Assembly: GCF_014805625.2 (NCBI RefSeq)
Contig: NW_023998562.1
Coordinates: 749,765 to 813,764 of the forward strand
Source: Glossina fuscipes
Taxonomy: Eukaryota; Arthropoda; Insecta; Diptera; Glossinidae
Length of the DNA stretch: 64,000 nt
Direction: 5' to 3'
Shown: positions 1 through 13,659 of the stretch, one piece after another
Position numbering within the stretch: position 1 is the stretch's first letter
Layout of the letters: every line of letters begins with the position of its first letter
Translations under genes and position numbers: made by a program
Notes under the pieces: generated by a model
What the model was told of the DNA's origin: nothing
The model's database searches: none
Seen by the model: the letters and a program-made list of their open reading frames with translations, nothing else

Positions 1-3000
1 TTTTTTTGGTAAATGTATGTAGCGAAGAGCGCTATTTGGCTTTTTAAGCAAACTGTTGCAGCTTAGGTTTGAAACAAAAGTTTAAAGAAAATTACATTAA
101 ACGCCCAAAGGACCGATCGAGTAGAAGTATCTGTTTTAAAAAGTTGAAACCCACGCAATTATTTATAGTGCGTGTGCACGTGTCTTGAATGGATGCAATT
201 ACGCAATACATTTACACTCCCCTTCTTATATGACGTTTCGATTTGTGTTAGTTATTAACAAACAGCTGGACCGATCTAATTAAGTTTCGAATTTTGCGCA
301 GGGGTGGGGGGATGTAGGCTTAAACTTATGCATATTTAAAAATAACTTTGTTGAACTTTCTTGAACAATTAAATGCTGTCTGTTGTGTCTCATTGTGACA
401 TAAAAAAAAAAAAAAAAACAAAAGAAATTGGAAGGCAACACTGTTTCCCGTTTCTTCTTCTCTTATTGTAAAGCGGAGTTATATATTATACATTTTATAG
501 CTTATGGTCAAAAACTATGGCATATGGTTCCCAAAGATTTTTTTAAAAACTAGCTTAACATCCGCCACAAAGTTGTGCAAGAAGTTCGCTCGACGTCTAA
601 CAGGGTCTGCGAAAGGTAGCTCTTTTAATGCAACATCTTTAGTTGTTGACAGTGAAGGTCTCTTACGGTGAATAGCATCAACAATCATTAAGTTCTTCGT
701 TACGTATTGTAAAAACTCGCTTTGATTTATCCACAATTTATTACTGCAGGTTTTCGACACTGATTACCAAGTGTTACGGAAATTTCTCACCTCACGCACA
801 TTTCAATAAAGAATTGGCGAGATGATTAATGTTCCTACAGTCTTTTTGGAATGTCATCCACTTTTTTGGAATTGGAAATCCATCGTGAAAAGAATCTTCA
901 GTTTTCCGGACTCAAAGAGGCTGAACGGTACTTTGTGTTGATAAAAAGGCATCGGCTTCTTACATATTGGAGGAAATTTCTTATTTATATTCAAACAAAA
1001 CTAAAGCGCAGATTTGCGCAAAATGCTTATCTTCATGGTCGCATGCCTTAGAACTGAATCTTTTTGTGCTTAACCTTTTAATCGTTTGAAGGCTACGCTG
1101 CCGAATACTGCGAACTACATATTTATGGCCCAAAGCCTACGCCGCGATCAAAAGTCGTTTTAAATTTTAATGTATATAGAGACATAGATTGAATGGAAAT
1201 AAAATAAATTTTCATATTCTTGATAAATTTTATTTTAATTCATTTTAATTCAAATTATTTTTCCTTAATTTTGCGTTTAAGCATATAATTTTCAAACTTG
1301 ATTTGTGGAAATCACAAGCGTCTACGTATGACAAGTAACTTTTTTAGGTTTTCGATTTAGGTTGCCGGACAATGGAAACCTTCACTGCTTTCTACAAGCA
1401 AAGGGACTGCGACTGGGAGAACCATTAAAGTGAAAAGCATTTAGACGACGTGTAGATTAAATAAAATTATAACCACGCGGTCTTTTTGCACTGGACTCAT
1501 CCCTTACACGGTATTTCCTCAATTGATCGGTTTCCAAGTTTCATCTCCCGCAATAACGCGTTCCATGGCCGATTGATAGTTCTTTGCCTGTCACAGAGCT
1601 ACGAATTTAGAAAAAATTGTTTTGGGATTCGATACACTCGCGCAATTTTTTTGGGCGCAGTATTACAATATGAAAACCATAAGAATGAAAAGAATTATAT
1701 ATTTATTTATTTATTGTTATTACTTAATCTTCAGCTTTATAAAGCTTACTTTAGTTAAGGTAAAAAACGGAGGACCATAAAGCATATTTTAGTTAAAATC
1801 GAATTTACAGTACGTTACGGAGGGCTTAATAATGTTCGTTTACTTCTCACCTATAGAGTAACAGAGGCAGAGGTTACGGAATCAACCCTGAGTGTCAGTC
1901 ACTATCATACTATCTTCTCACTCTGTAATTATTATTTTGTTGTTTGTCGTTATGCTGTAGTTGTGTTATTTCTAATGTTCAAGCTTTAAACCATACTTGA
2001 TTTCTTTCTTCATTTTTCCTGCTCTTTTCCCACTTTTCATATATATGTATATAGATGTGTATATACATATATAAATTTTTTTTTTTTTAATTTCAATTCA
2101 ATGTTTTTTTCTTTTTTAAAAAATTGTAATTATAGTCACTGAATTGTGTTTAACATGCAACTAAAACTTTATACCCCATGTATTACTACCATCCAACTAA
2201 TACACAAAAGTACGTACCTACATATTTAGGCACACAATTGCTTTTACACTTACACTTACTTAATGTAGGCTTCGTCTCTTGCCCATAGTACTACTATATG
2301 AGTGGGATATTAGAGAACATTCCTTTACTTACAGAAGCACATCATCATCATCTCACTCTTCTCTTTTAATCTCTAACCAAATAAAAAAGAAAAGGTAAAT
2401 AAATAAATGAAAATATAAAAAAAAATTTTTTTTTTTGTTTTTCTTCCTTAAAATTTCTTGTTTGTTTCGCAGTTATCGCGTAACAGAAACATTTCTCGCA
2501 AACAACCGATTGTTTTTGTTATTACTGTTGGTTTTGTCTTCAAATTTTCTTTTTTCTGTTTTTAGTTTTTCTTAGTTTAAGTTAAACAATGTTTTTAGTG
2601 TTAAGTGGTGATTTTTAAACGAAATTTATTTACTCGAACAGGTCGAATATTTGATTATCTAGTTTTTGCTTCTGGTTCTAAGCTTTTGTTGGGTATTGAA
2701 ACGATTGCCGAATGAATCGTACGTGCATATGAAACTCTTGGACGACATAAAATTATGGCATGGGAAAATATATGGAAATGTGGTCAAGCGAGCTAACACC
2801 CGTTAGCTTAAACTAAGCTACATGAATGTAGGTTTTTTTTAAAAACATTTGCATGTAGGGTTTAATAGTATTGTCTCTCGGCGATAGCTTTGGGTAAAAT
2901 ACCACATATTTATATATGAGCTTGTATTTAGGGAACTTTATTACTTTTACTGTAACGAATTTGGTTTAAGATGGTAATACTCTGAATAAGCCCACGCTTT

Positions 3001-5270
3001 CGCGATGATTTAAATTAGTCTCCTCTATATTAAGTACATGTTATATGCGAATTACAAAAAATATATGCATTTTATATAACAATCCTGGCCCTACATTTAT
3101 TTTTTCGTGCTCCTAGAGGAAGCGATTCGTTACGATTTGTTTGATTCTCTATATATTTTGCAAGATTAATCCACAGACGTATTATATTTCGATCTTACAA
3201 CATTCATTAGTCAAAGTTCAAAAAACGACTGAATTCGCAAATTTATTCATGCAGTCGAGCAGTGTAAAACAATTACCTTTCTTCATAGATTGCAGCTCCG
3301 AAGAACTTCGTTTAATTTGTTTATGGATATTTCGTCATTAAATGACACAAGTGAAAATCAAATGAGTATATAACTAATCACTATAAAACACGTGTACATA
3401 TATATGTTCTTTTATCAATAAAAGATGGGGTAATAAGTTGATAGAAACTTTTCTTATTTAGACGCAAGCTAATGACACGAACTGATGTGAAGGGTTTGAA
3501 CTGCTTGGGTAGACGGCTTTTTTTACTAAATCGAGATGTAGATGTAAAGAGTTTTTCAATTTCTTTCACGTGCATAACTCCCAAAAATAAAGATCAAAAC
3601 CCTCAAAATCAAAATGCCTTGTGTTATTTTGTCCGGCGACTTTGTATTAATAAGTTCTGGGTTACTAAGAGATGTTACAACCTCAGAGAAAGATACAAAT
3701 TGTAACTATTATATATATACTCTACGTCACCTGCTGTGGAAGGAATTACCTTACACCCGGCTTTTGTTACATAGTATAACAATTAACTAAAGTAAATTTA
3801 TTTATTTTATGTTGTCCTATCAGTCCTTTAAAGTGTAAAGCCGTTATCTACAGAAACTTTATGGGAACAATGCGGTGCCACTTGACGAGGTAGGCGCACG
3901 TGACATAGCTGAGCCAGTTAGCCCGTGAGATGCGGAAGGAGTTCCATAACTTGCTCACGAACATTCTTAGGACGGTTAGACCAAAAAATTTGCACGTACT
4001 TGTTCCGTATTGAATGCTAGACGGACGAAACTCTAATTAACCGATCAGGGACCTGTCTCACGGCCTCTTCTTCACCCACGCTGCTTATTGGTCTCCCTTT
4101 GGCCACTAGAATGTTGCATTAGGGAACCCGGAAGTTGGGTCCGCAGACCCCTCTAATCTACTTTCCTCTCATAATTAAAATCAGTTTTAGTTTAGTTCAT
4201 TTTTTTTTTGTTTCTCTCACATTAAAATAGTATTTTTTTAAATAGTATGTTTGACAGTTTCGTTAATGTTAATTTACATTTTGTATTTCTTTTATTTAAT
4301 GGCAAATAAATAGTGATATATAAAAGAATTAAATCACCTATAATGCATTTATCAGCATTTTGCAAAGTTATTAATTACATATCAATTTTTTTTTATATGG
4401 CCACATATTATATTTATTTAGATTCAACTTAAACATCAAAAAGTCTCAAACAATGATCCACATAATAAAAAAGACACATCCAAATCAATAAGCATATATT
4501 TATCAGCACAACTCATTAAAAGTAATCCTTCCTCGACTATGTGGTGTTATTTCCAGGAAATAAGTTTAAAAAAAATCTCAAGGAATGCAAAGTTAATGGG
4601 GAAATGGGTCCACTCGAAATATTTGCCACGAAATGCTCATTTATTAGGTGTTGTTGTTGTGCAGTTGCATCGCATGTGTACGCTGTATACGATGATGCAG
4701 CCAGACCATGTCAATGAGATCTTCTCAATTAGGCTGCACTACACACAAAGGCTTTTGCACAGAGAACAAAAAAAAAAAACACAGAGAAACCGAGTTTTGG
4801 ATGCAGATTCCAGAAAGTTTTAATGAATTTAAAAACTTTTAATGAATTTAAAATAATTAATGCATCCAAAAATATTTGTATTTTATAATTGAGTTTGCTT
4901 TCAGATTTTGCAACAAAATGTATTTAAGAAAATTTTCGGCATTTTGTCACCACCAATTGTTTGTTTTGTCTTTTACCCAAAAAAATCAATTTCCCACAAT
5001 TTTTTCATTCCGGGTTTTTGGTTAATTTACAACATATCGAAATAAATTTTTAAACTTTATTTTTATTTCAAGTTATCTGCATCGAGTTTTTGCACAATCT
5101 TTTTGCCTTTTTCACTCTTCTCTTATCCGATATGTATCACATAACTCATAATAACCGTAAAAATAAGCGATGATAAATCTAGGTTTCGTATTTTGTTGCT
5201 GTCGTTATTGTTTTAGACCAACTTAAAATTTGAGAAAGCACCAAATAAATTGAACCAAATATATGAATTA
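1..5270. other. AT-rich non-coding stretch, no gene recognised
   Basis: Only short frames occur (for example 515-760 minus, 851-1051 plus, 4539-4823 plus), with no family resemblance. There are TA-rich stretches near 2041-2075 and a directly repeated 18-mer-like unit around 4813-4852 (CTTTTAATGAATTTAAAA twice). Probably intergenic or intronic. Confidence 0.5.
402..418. repeat. poly-A run of 17
   Basis: A 17-base A homopolymer. It could be the tail of an old retroposed insert on the plus strand, but nothing recognisable precedes it. Confidence 0.6.
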
Positions 5271-5281
5271 CACGAAAGTGA

Positions 5282-5349
5282 AATTTTAATAAGAAATTTT
5301 AAAAGTATTTAAGAAATTTTAAATACTTTTAAAATTTCTTATTAAAATT
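5282..5349. repeat. perfect hairpin, 31-bp arms and 6-nt loop
   Basis: Positions 5282-5312 are the exact reverse complement of 5319-5349, separated by GAAATT. Both arms are nearly pure A/T with a GTATTTAA tip. Neighbouring bases (5281 and 5350) no longer pair. A perfect stem of this length could be a small foldback element, a cruciform-forming site or, if transcribed, a small-RNA-type precursor. Perfect arms suggest a recent origin. Confidence 0.9.
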
Positions 5350-5449
5350 GTTAAATTTTCTTTCAAAATTTTCTTTTACAGGTCAATTTCTCCATACATC
5401 TTCAAGCACCTTAGACTGAAGAAGAATTTTCTCTCTAACAATATTTTCT

Positions 5450-7770
5450 TTATCATTTTTCTTATTTTCTAACGTCCGTCTGTCCGTCAATTTACAATTT
5501 GCAATTGGGGGGATCTTTTACCGAAATTTGGTAATTTTACGTGGTTTGAGCCAAGGACGAATCTTATCTTAAAAATGATTGGGATTGGACTACTTTCTCC
5601 AAGACCCGGGTTATTATGCCTTATTTCAAAAAGTCACTATTTGAAGCACTATTGCATTTTACATAATTCCTCGGCAAAAATCTAGGGGTATTTCGGCAGT
5701 CTAAATTGATGGGAGAAATTTTGATCGGATGGGATGGTTTTTGAGCATCTTCCCACATAACTGTTTCTGTGAAAATTGAGCTTTCATACGGTTAAGAGAC
5801 AATGCAGATATATTTTACGAGTCTCCTCATACGATTTCAATGAAAAATAAACGTTCGTGCAACAAAAAAGCCTACTTCGTCGCTTTTTGTGGAGGACAGC
5901 TTGTGTGGAGATGAAGAGTAATAAAATCTGTAAAAAGAAAATCAAATTTGCCAAATCTGGGCACCTATCAACATAAGCATTTCTATGGAAAGTATGCCTT
6001 TGATGTATTATCATAAACTTGAATGAAAAACCTTACTGTTCATGTATTTAATGACAAATTTTTACTTGATTTTTATTGCGGGTTTACACCATTGAAAATT
6101 TTTTTTATTTTTTATTATTGTTATTGTAATTAATTGACCCTAAGAAATAAACTCAATGATTAAAGTCTTAAAGCACTAGCATCTGAGACTATCGGTTTTA
6201 TCGAAACTCCTAACGCCCTTCAGATTTGACACCATGAAACTTCTAGGATATAAAAGAAAAAAAAATAGTTGCTGAAAAAAACTATTCTTCGGAGTTTTGG
6301 ACTTTGGTTTGGTCACTACGAAAACATTAATTTTGTGACACAAATCCCTACTGTACGGTTAGACCGTAATGTGTAGCCTGTTGATTTCTTACTGCTTTGT
6401 TAATCTAACAGATGTTTTTAGAAAGTGTTTATCTGCACTTAGAAGCGCATCCAAAGAAAAATATGTTAGTACGGCCTCATTATTACAAACGTTGGACGGA
6501 TACGAGCTGGAGGGCGATTCGAACGCGTTCACTGAAACAATGAACGCTTACAGTTCGGGATTAATATTTTGATATTAATTATGATGGCTATGCACCCTGC
6601 GGCTGTTTTCTACGCATGTTTAACTTTACACGCGCTTTCCTCAAAATAAGATTTTTTAAACCGACAAGCAGCATAATTCCAACAAGTTTCATTTTTGTAC
6701 TCTGCGCTGATTATGCTATAAGGGTGTATTATGTTGACGAGAATTTTTGCAACACTCTGACCCACCTATTGTTATATTGATCGATTTCGAATCACTTTCT
6801 GAATCGATTTAAGGTTGTCTGCCCGTCTTGTTCTCCTTCGGTTAAATTTACAGGCCGTAATTTTTGAGGTATTTTGATGAAATTTAGTAAACCGATGTAT
6901 TTTGGCTCAAAGATAGACGTTACTGAAAATGATTCGGATCGGAGTAATTTTTCGACTTTTAATTTTGAAAAATCATGGTTGGCCTCGGTGTCTTTACTTG
7001 TTTCGTTAGTTATTTTTACAATGTGTTTAAAGTAACATTCTAAAGAGACATACTGAGAATATTTTGACGAGGTAATTTAAACTTCCCTTTTTTTACATCC
7101 ACAATCACACGAAAATTGTTGTTTTTAAAATGCCCAAAATATTTAATTGGCTATGAGCTATAAGTTCGTTGTACTTTATATCTAATTTTGCACCATGGAC
7201 GTGGAGAGCGTTTCTCAAATTACATACGGTAGATATGGCGCCATTCTTTAATATAGTTAGGATATCCTAAAAAAAAACTATTTTTAATCCGTAGTTAATA
7301 ATTTCCTCGAATATTATTACTATATCACCTATAATTTTATAAAAAATTGTGACATAAAAAATAGCGACATAGCTCGCCAAATAAAATATCTCGTAATGTT
7401 TTCGTAAACTCAGTCTCTCAGTACAACTTCGGTCCGTTTTAAATCCATCTCTCGCGTTCTATGTATAATTTTTCGAAGTCACGAGCAAGAATACCTACTG
7501 GTCGAGCAGACTATTGGCTTATTATTCTTTTTCATTCAATATTGTATCAGCATTTTTGCTCAATTGTTAGTAGTAGTAGATGAGAGTAAACCAAAGTTGC
7601 ATCAAATATATGTCATAGGTCAAAGGTTTTTGGAAATATCTTCACGGGATTAACCGTTATAGTTATACAAAAATATGAAAAAATGGTCGGTGCTTTTTCG
7701 AGTTGCTTCAGTTTCGAATCTATAGTGGGTCGGCACATAGGCACAGAAACTCCAAATCTCTTTTAACAAC
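5450..7770 (+). repeat. eroded interspersed-repeat relics
   Basis: 5474-5600 has GTCCGTCTGTCCGTC followed by GATTGGACTAC. 6770-7000 has a GATCGATTTCGAATCAC…GAATCGATTTAAGG start followed by TCTGCCCGTCT and GATTCGGATCGGAGTAA. 7600-7760 repeats the TTTTTGGAAATATCTTCACGGGAT type of sequence. These are pieces of the fly interspersed-repeat type with GTCCGTCTGTC and a following ATTTTGATGAAATTT module. Boundaries are blurred. No intact coding sequence is present. Confidence 0.45.
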
Positions 7771-9230
7771 CAAATAATCGATCAAGGAACGTTTGTGTCA
7801 AATATTTCAGCTTTTTAAAGCAATAAAATGAGCTTGTACCTTACTGAGTTACCACACTAGTACTCTTTGAACTCATTATTTTTTATTGCTTTACTCAGCG
7901 ATCTCTGCCTTCATCGTTATTACATCCGTATTAAGCTGTTATTCTCTGCAATAGAATTACATCCTTTCTTAACAATTATATGTAAATTGATTTCGCGTAG
8001 AAAAAGATGCGAAAATAGTTTATTTATAAGGAGTTATATACCTTCGGATATTTTAAAAGTAAAAATATTTCGAGTTAGAGGAAAGTGTAGATTTTAATAT
8101 AATCCTCAGAAATCCTTAAGTGCACTTTTCTTTTAAAGTTCAAATTTGCGTTGCGTCCAAATGAAAGCAAATTGATTACGAAAAAGGCATTTTCGATGCC
8201 TAATTCCATGCAGTAATGAATAGACGTAGGCTAAGAGTTACACCGGGTCCGCTAGCAGTATTTTTAAACAGTTTACCTCACCAAACGCGTCAATTAGCTG
8301 GCCATCCCGATTGGTTTCTTAAAATTGTTTCGCTTAATTTAGTTTGACTTCTTAGAAACTTTATAAACTTTCCCTTGGATGCCAAAAGCTAGTCCGTAAA
8401 ATAGGCCACTAAATCTTTTTTGTTGTTTTTGTTTTTTCCCGATTGATTTATTGTTTTTTTGATTCGAAGCGGAATTGAATTGAGGATTTGAAATGTGGTC
8501 AAGTGTCAGATCGATTTTTTATGCAATAATTTATGAACAGTTTTATATAATCGACATTTACATGCTTTGCTCATGTACCATCCCGTGAGGTTTTTATAGA
8601 CAATATTAATTGAAATGCATTTACATTTCAACTCCAACATGATTAAAACATGTGAAGCTATTCAAAATTCTACTTTCATTGTTAAACAGAGTCTCACGTC
8701 ATGTTTAAAAAAGATAATAAATTTTAACTTTCGTAAACACTTTCTTTTTGTCTTCTAAACAAATAAATTTGCATCTTCTTTAATTGAAAGAAGAAATAGA
8801 AGAAGAAGAAGCCGAAGAAAAATGAAATTTCTAACATTTTGCTAAAAGTCATTGCCAGACGAACGAAACAAAATAACAATAAGGCAAAAACATAAACGAC
8901 ATCGTAGGTTTAATACGTCAAAGAAAAGAAATTTCTTTAGATTACTCGGTATACAAAGCGAAAAATGCGCACACACAAAATTTAACTTTAAGTTTAAGTC
9001 AATAAACTTAACTCAATTATTTAGCTTCAGAAACGAACTATATATTGCGCACCAGCGCAGAGACACATGTGCAAGCATGCTTATCTCATGTTTAGAATCA
9101 TTAAAATCAGAGTGATATGTAAAAATGGAAGACAAGACAAAAAGAAAATATACACGAAAGTTAACATTATGATTAACACCTGTTTCTTCACGCATTTATA
9201 TGTATAAATAATTGTGCACATACTACGCTT
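7771..9230. other. AT-rich non-coding stretch
   Basis: No gene recognised. A purine-rich GAA/AGA tract lies at about 8785-8825. Short frames at 7867-8097 and 8852-9115 have no family resemblance. Confidence 0.5.
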
Positions 9231-9234
9231 ACAC

Positions 9235-9266
<32 letters not shown>
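9235..9266. repeat. AT dinucleotide microsatellite
   Basis: An (AT)n run of about 32 bp with one C interruption. Confidence 0.9.
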
Positions 9267-9390
9267 TGCTAGACCTAATCAAGAAATATTTGTGTGTTAG
9301 TGTTGTATAAACACGAAAACATTCGTAGGTAGACAAATGGTTTGGCATACAAATGTGGTTCATTTGGTCAGTAGGGCAGGCACGTACTAT

Positions 9391-9392
<2 letters not shown>

Positions 9393-9439
<47 letters not shown>

Positions 9440-9628
9440 NNNNNNNNNNNNNNNNNNNNNNNNNNNNNNNNNNNNNNNNNNNNNNNNNNNNNNNNNNNNN
9501 NNNNNNNNNNNNNNNNNNNNNNNNNNNNNNNNNNNNNNNGTTTGTTTTTATAAAACCCAAAATTTTTTTTTTTTAAAAATTTTTTTGAAAAAAATTTTTT
9601 TTTTTTTTTCATTTGGGGGGTCGTCTTA

Positions 9629-9660
<32 letters not shown>
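9393..9660. other. assembly gap (100 N) with homopolymer flanks
   Basis: Forty-seven A residues (9393-9439) run into exactly 100 N (9440-9539), the usual placeholder for a gap of unknown size. The bases after it (9540-9660) are almost all T, A and G homopolymer blocks ending in a 30-A run (9631-9660), which looks like low-quality consensus and not real sequence. Frames spanning the gap are meaningless. Confidence 0.95.
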
Positions 9661-9661
<1 letters not shown>

Positions 9662-10060
9662 AAAACAAAAAGACGACTATAAACACAACAATCAACAACA
9701 ATTGTGACGAGGATGCCGAAAACAACAACGATAACAACAATAGCAGTAACAACAACAACGATAGCGATAAAGGTGCATAAAACATTAAGTGGTTGTGGCA
9801 GCAAAATTGCTACAAATTGAAACTCACCCGCCATAGGAAACAGAGCTAGTATTGGCTACAGCGAAAGCAGCAACAGCAGCGGCAGTCTTATGCAAATTAC
9901 TTACAGTTTACTTAAGAGGCAATTTTCTAAACAAGCTAGCCACCCAGTCATTTAGTCATCTTGTAAGCAGCAAAAACAACAACAGGAACTACAACAACAA
10001 CAACAACAACAATAATAATAATAATAATAATAACAAAATCAACGGCAACAACTAGCATGA
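9662..10060 (+). repeat. CAA/AAC- and TAA-rich microsatellite region
   Basis: CAACAA/AACAAC-rich stretches (9684-9770) are followed by a cleaner (CAA)n then (TAA)n array at about 9966-10036. On either strand they would encode Asn, Gln or Thr runs, but no gene context supports coding. Confidence 0.85.
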
Positions 10061-10389
10061 GCCATCTTAACAATAAGACAACATCTGACTTGGCTAAATC
10101 CAAAAAGTGACCATGGCCATGGCTAAAGAACAAATACAACAAACAAAAGTAAAAGAAAATAAAAACTATAAGTTGAAAACTTAAAATAAAATAAAAATGT
10201 AAATTTTCTACTTTGATATGCAAACAAGTACTATCTTAAATGCAATCAGACACGTGATGAATAAATAATTCATCTTTTAAATCTAACTCTTTAGTCGTTT
10301 GTTTGGTCGTTCAATAGATAAATATCTGTATTTTTATTACTTCTTAATTACATAGAAAAAAATATTAGTAAATTATTTACACCTTTCAA

Positions 10390-10416
10390 TTAATATTAAG
10401 TTTATTGAAAATAAAC
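10390..10416. repeat. short palindrome, 12-bp arms
   Basis: ATTAAGTTTATT, then GAA, then AATAAACTTAAT forms a perfect 12-bp stem with a 3-nt loop in AT-rich sequence. Function unknown; chance is possible given base composition. Confidence 0.5.
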
Positions 10417-10849
10417 TTAATAATCCATTTAAATGTATGTCCATAGTTACAAGAGATTTATCTTCATAAGCAAAAGACTCACTTCCATAACAAACCTGTT
10501 TAGCACTTATAGAGGTCGCTGCAAGAATATTATCTCAGATTGAACTGAGTTTTATGTGTATGTGCTTTTCATCGTTTCTTTGAAATAATAATTAAGTAAA
10601 TTGCAAATTCATTATCAGGAATTAACAAAAATTTATGACTCGAAGACGAAATTAGACTTTTTATCACAAGTTACACATTTTGCTGTATGGGGGCAAATAT
10701 TGCGACCGATCTTAGCATTTTCTCTTTGAATCGTTTACCGGCAGGCACTTCATTAATGCAGCGAAGTTAACCCATAAACAAGAAGATAAGTTACCAGTTA
10801 ACGTATACTCTAAAGCTTCTGCCTCGGTCTGGTGTGTTATTTAAAATTT

Positions 10850-11215
10850 TTATATTCACCACCGAATTATGTCGAAACGTTTGCAAGCTCAATATACTCC
10901 TGATGAATATCGAATTCTGAATCGATCTCAACGTATTCATTCGTCTGTTCGCCAATCTGTCCGTATTACTTAGTATCTATATTTATGGTAAACACTCTTC
11001 CATTCGCAAAATTGTAAAAATTGTAAAAAAAACTTGAAAATGGCCAAAATTAGTCGCCCACAGTGCAATACAAATTGAGAAAAGCTCTGTGTTCTGGGTA
11101 GTTTAATCTCATAACTGATCATGCACACGATCAAAATATCCAAGTATTTACCAGAAAAATGGAAATAAACAACCATTAGTCTTTTGTGGGAGGACGGCGA
11201 TGAGTATAAATAATT
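10850..11215 (+). repeat. interspersed repeat copy (CGTTTGCAA…GTATAAA family)
   Basis: GAAACGTTTGCAAGCTC, then CTCCTGATGAATATCGAATTC, GAATCGATC and CGTCTGTTCG, ending GAGTATAAATAATTCG. These match, in order, the landmarks of the copies at 33.9-36.8 kb (CGTTTGCAACG, CTTGATCAG, AATCGATC, CGTCTGTC, GGTATAAAAGATTCG). No coding capacity. Confidence 0.5.
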
Positions 11216-13638
11216 CGTTTATAGCTGAACATAATTATTTAATTATTTACTATGACTTTAATTATATCCATATATATGCTCACCTAGTACTGCATGTCGT
11301 GGCGTTTTATCAGAGTATTTTGCCTTCATTATGTCTCGTTTTTTGCGTTTAATTTTTTTATTTTAATAATATGCTGGCTGGATAAGCATAACAGCCGAGT
11401 TCAATTCTCTTAGAAGTAAATCTTAATGGTTTGTCTGGCTTGCATTCGTATTCCGTTAATTTCCTATCATCAATTGAGATTTAGAAGCATTTTGCTTACA
11501 AAAACACTAGGAAGTTAATGATGTCTGCAACTGGGATTTCTTGTTGTATATAAACCGTTTTCAACGAAATATCTTATAGTACTGCGTAAAGCTGAAAGAC
11601 GTCACAGAGTTGCTTAACGCTATGCAGCACTAGTTAAATCTTATCTCTCAAAATGAACTTAACAGCTCAATATTTATCGGAGGAAAGAAATATACTTCAA
11701 TCAAATGCACATGTGCTACTTAACTCAATAATTTCTCTGTCAAGACCTCACGGAAACATTTGCCCTCCCTTCAAGCAATTCTCGAGACTTTTTGGCCATA
11801 TAGCCAGTTACGGCTCAATTTTAAAGACAACTTGTGAACTTAGTGTTGCCCAAGTTGCAAAAGCTTTTATGACCGCAAACAAGAACACGCGTTGACATTC
11901 TAGTGGTGAAACATAACCCCGTTTCCTTATGGGAATTAGAGCTGCTTCGAACGTCACAGATCAAAGACATGTCTTCTTTCCATGTTGAAAATGTTATACA
12001 ACCGAAGTTCTTAAACGTAAAATATGTCGATAAACGTCTATCCAAATTTTCGATCTAAATTTGAAACATTTCTTACCGGATATATTAAATATAGCTGTTT
12101 TAATAACTAACAATTTCTTTTTGTATAAAAATCCCTTGATAGAAGGTTTTCCTTGATTCGCAACTTTGCACATATGTAGAAGAGCTTCTAAAAGTGGCAA
12201 ACCCTCTGCTTCTCTATAAATGCACGCGCCAAGTAGAAATAGTTCGCTTCTATTGCTAATGCATATCTTAGCTCGCCTTTCGTCCGTTGTCCATTTAACG
12301 GCCCCGAGCATTAATTAAATTAAAATTATTAAATTTAATTAAACAACAGATGATAAGAAAGATATCTTAAAATTTTTTATTCCAGCAATGCATAATATTT
12401 CGGATGCGAAAACGTAAAAATTTAATAGGTTTTTCTTTTAATGCCTATTTTTATAAAAATAATTCTTACAGCAATCGAATTATTTTGATTTTTATTTATT
12501 TATTTATTTTTTTTTTATATATAAATCAAACACATAGACAATAATAATATTATAATAATATTTCGAGTAAATAAGTGAAAAAATGTGTGCGACTAATATT
12601 TCGCTTATTGACTAAGTCCTATCTAGATTAGTAAGTTGGTTGGTAACCTTAAGAGTTTAGTGTAAACTACAAATACTTTTTTGATCATATTTTGTCAAGG
12701 TTTTCAAAGTAATTATTCAAGTTGTTTATGGTTTATTTAATTTTTTAAGTTGTTTTTTTTTCACAAAAAACAAGTGAAACGAGTTATGGAGATTTACGCA
12801 GCAATCTTTAGCGGTCTCTTGAAATGATTGACTTTACCCGAATGTCTGTGCACAAATATCATAAATCATTTTGATAAGATAACGACCGAAAAACAAAAGT
12901 ATACTAATCGTGTTATTTTGATTGTAACACTTAGTAAAGATGTAAGTGCAAAGCGGAAGATGTCTGGACCTTAGCTAACGTCCCCGAGGAAAGATCATAC
13001 TCAACGCCTCGCAATCTCGCCCACAAGAGGAAAAGACGCTAAATTAAGAGAAAACCCCAATGAAATTCATTATATTTAATAATACACAATTTCGATTGAA
13101 GCAAATAGTGTAGTGTGTAATGTTAGTTATTTAGTTTTGTTCAGAAACGTTTCCAATTACCCATTGGTGCGTTCATAATATTGATCGCTATTATTAGTTT
13201 CCTAAGTCAACATGGTGTATTTCAAACCAAAACCGCCTGATATTGTATTGCATCGGTGGATAAAGTTTTATTTTGCTTGACCTGGATCGAACAAGTCAGC
13301 GAAGAATTACGTGATGGAGCTATGGCTGTGCACGCTCTCAGATGAAATATTTAGATGCCACCGCTCATGTTCACCGGGAATTTGACTTTTAGACTCCCCT
13401 CAAAAGTTTATTAGAGGGGCTTACACACTTGCAATTCCTGTACTGCATTATTTCTGCAATTAGGAAGCTAAAGCTAGAGACAGGTTATTCCGCCTTCGAA
13501 AGCGCTCAATGACCCATTTTTAATGATTGAACTAAAGAAAGTGGAATTAAGCAGCAGATGTTCGCATTAATGTACCCAACAGTCACGTCTTTATGCGTAC
13601 CACTAATGATTAGGGCATAGTTTATGTATTCTTGATTA
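11216..13638. other. AT-rich non-coding stretch
   Basis: No recognised gene. An 11-bp-arm palindrome of TTAATTAAATT lies at about 12312-12343. Short frames at 11653-11895 (plus) and 11994-12311 (minus, 105 codons) lack family resemblance. Confidence 0.5.
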
Positions 13639-13659
13639 GTGTTAATTTCTGAATCGCAT

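Noticed and set aside
9229..9834. 201-codon minus-strand frame spanning the gap
   Set aside because: It is open only because it crosses 100 N and long homopolymers; the sequence is not coding evidence.
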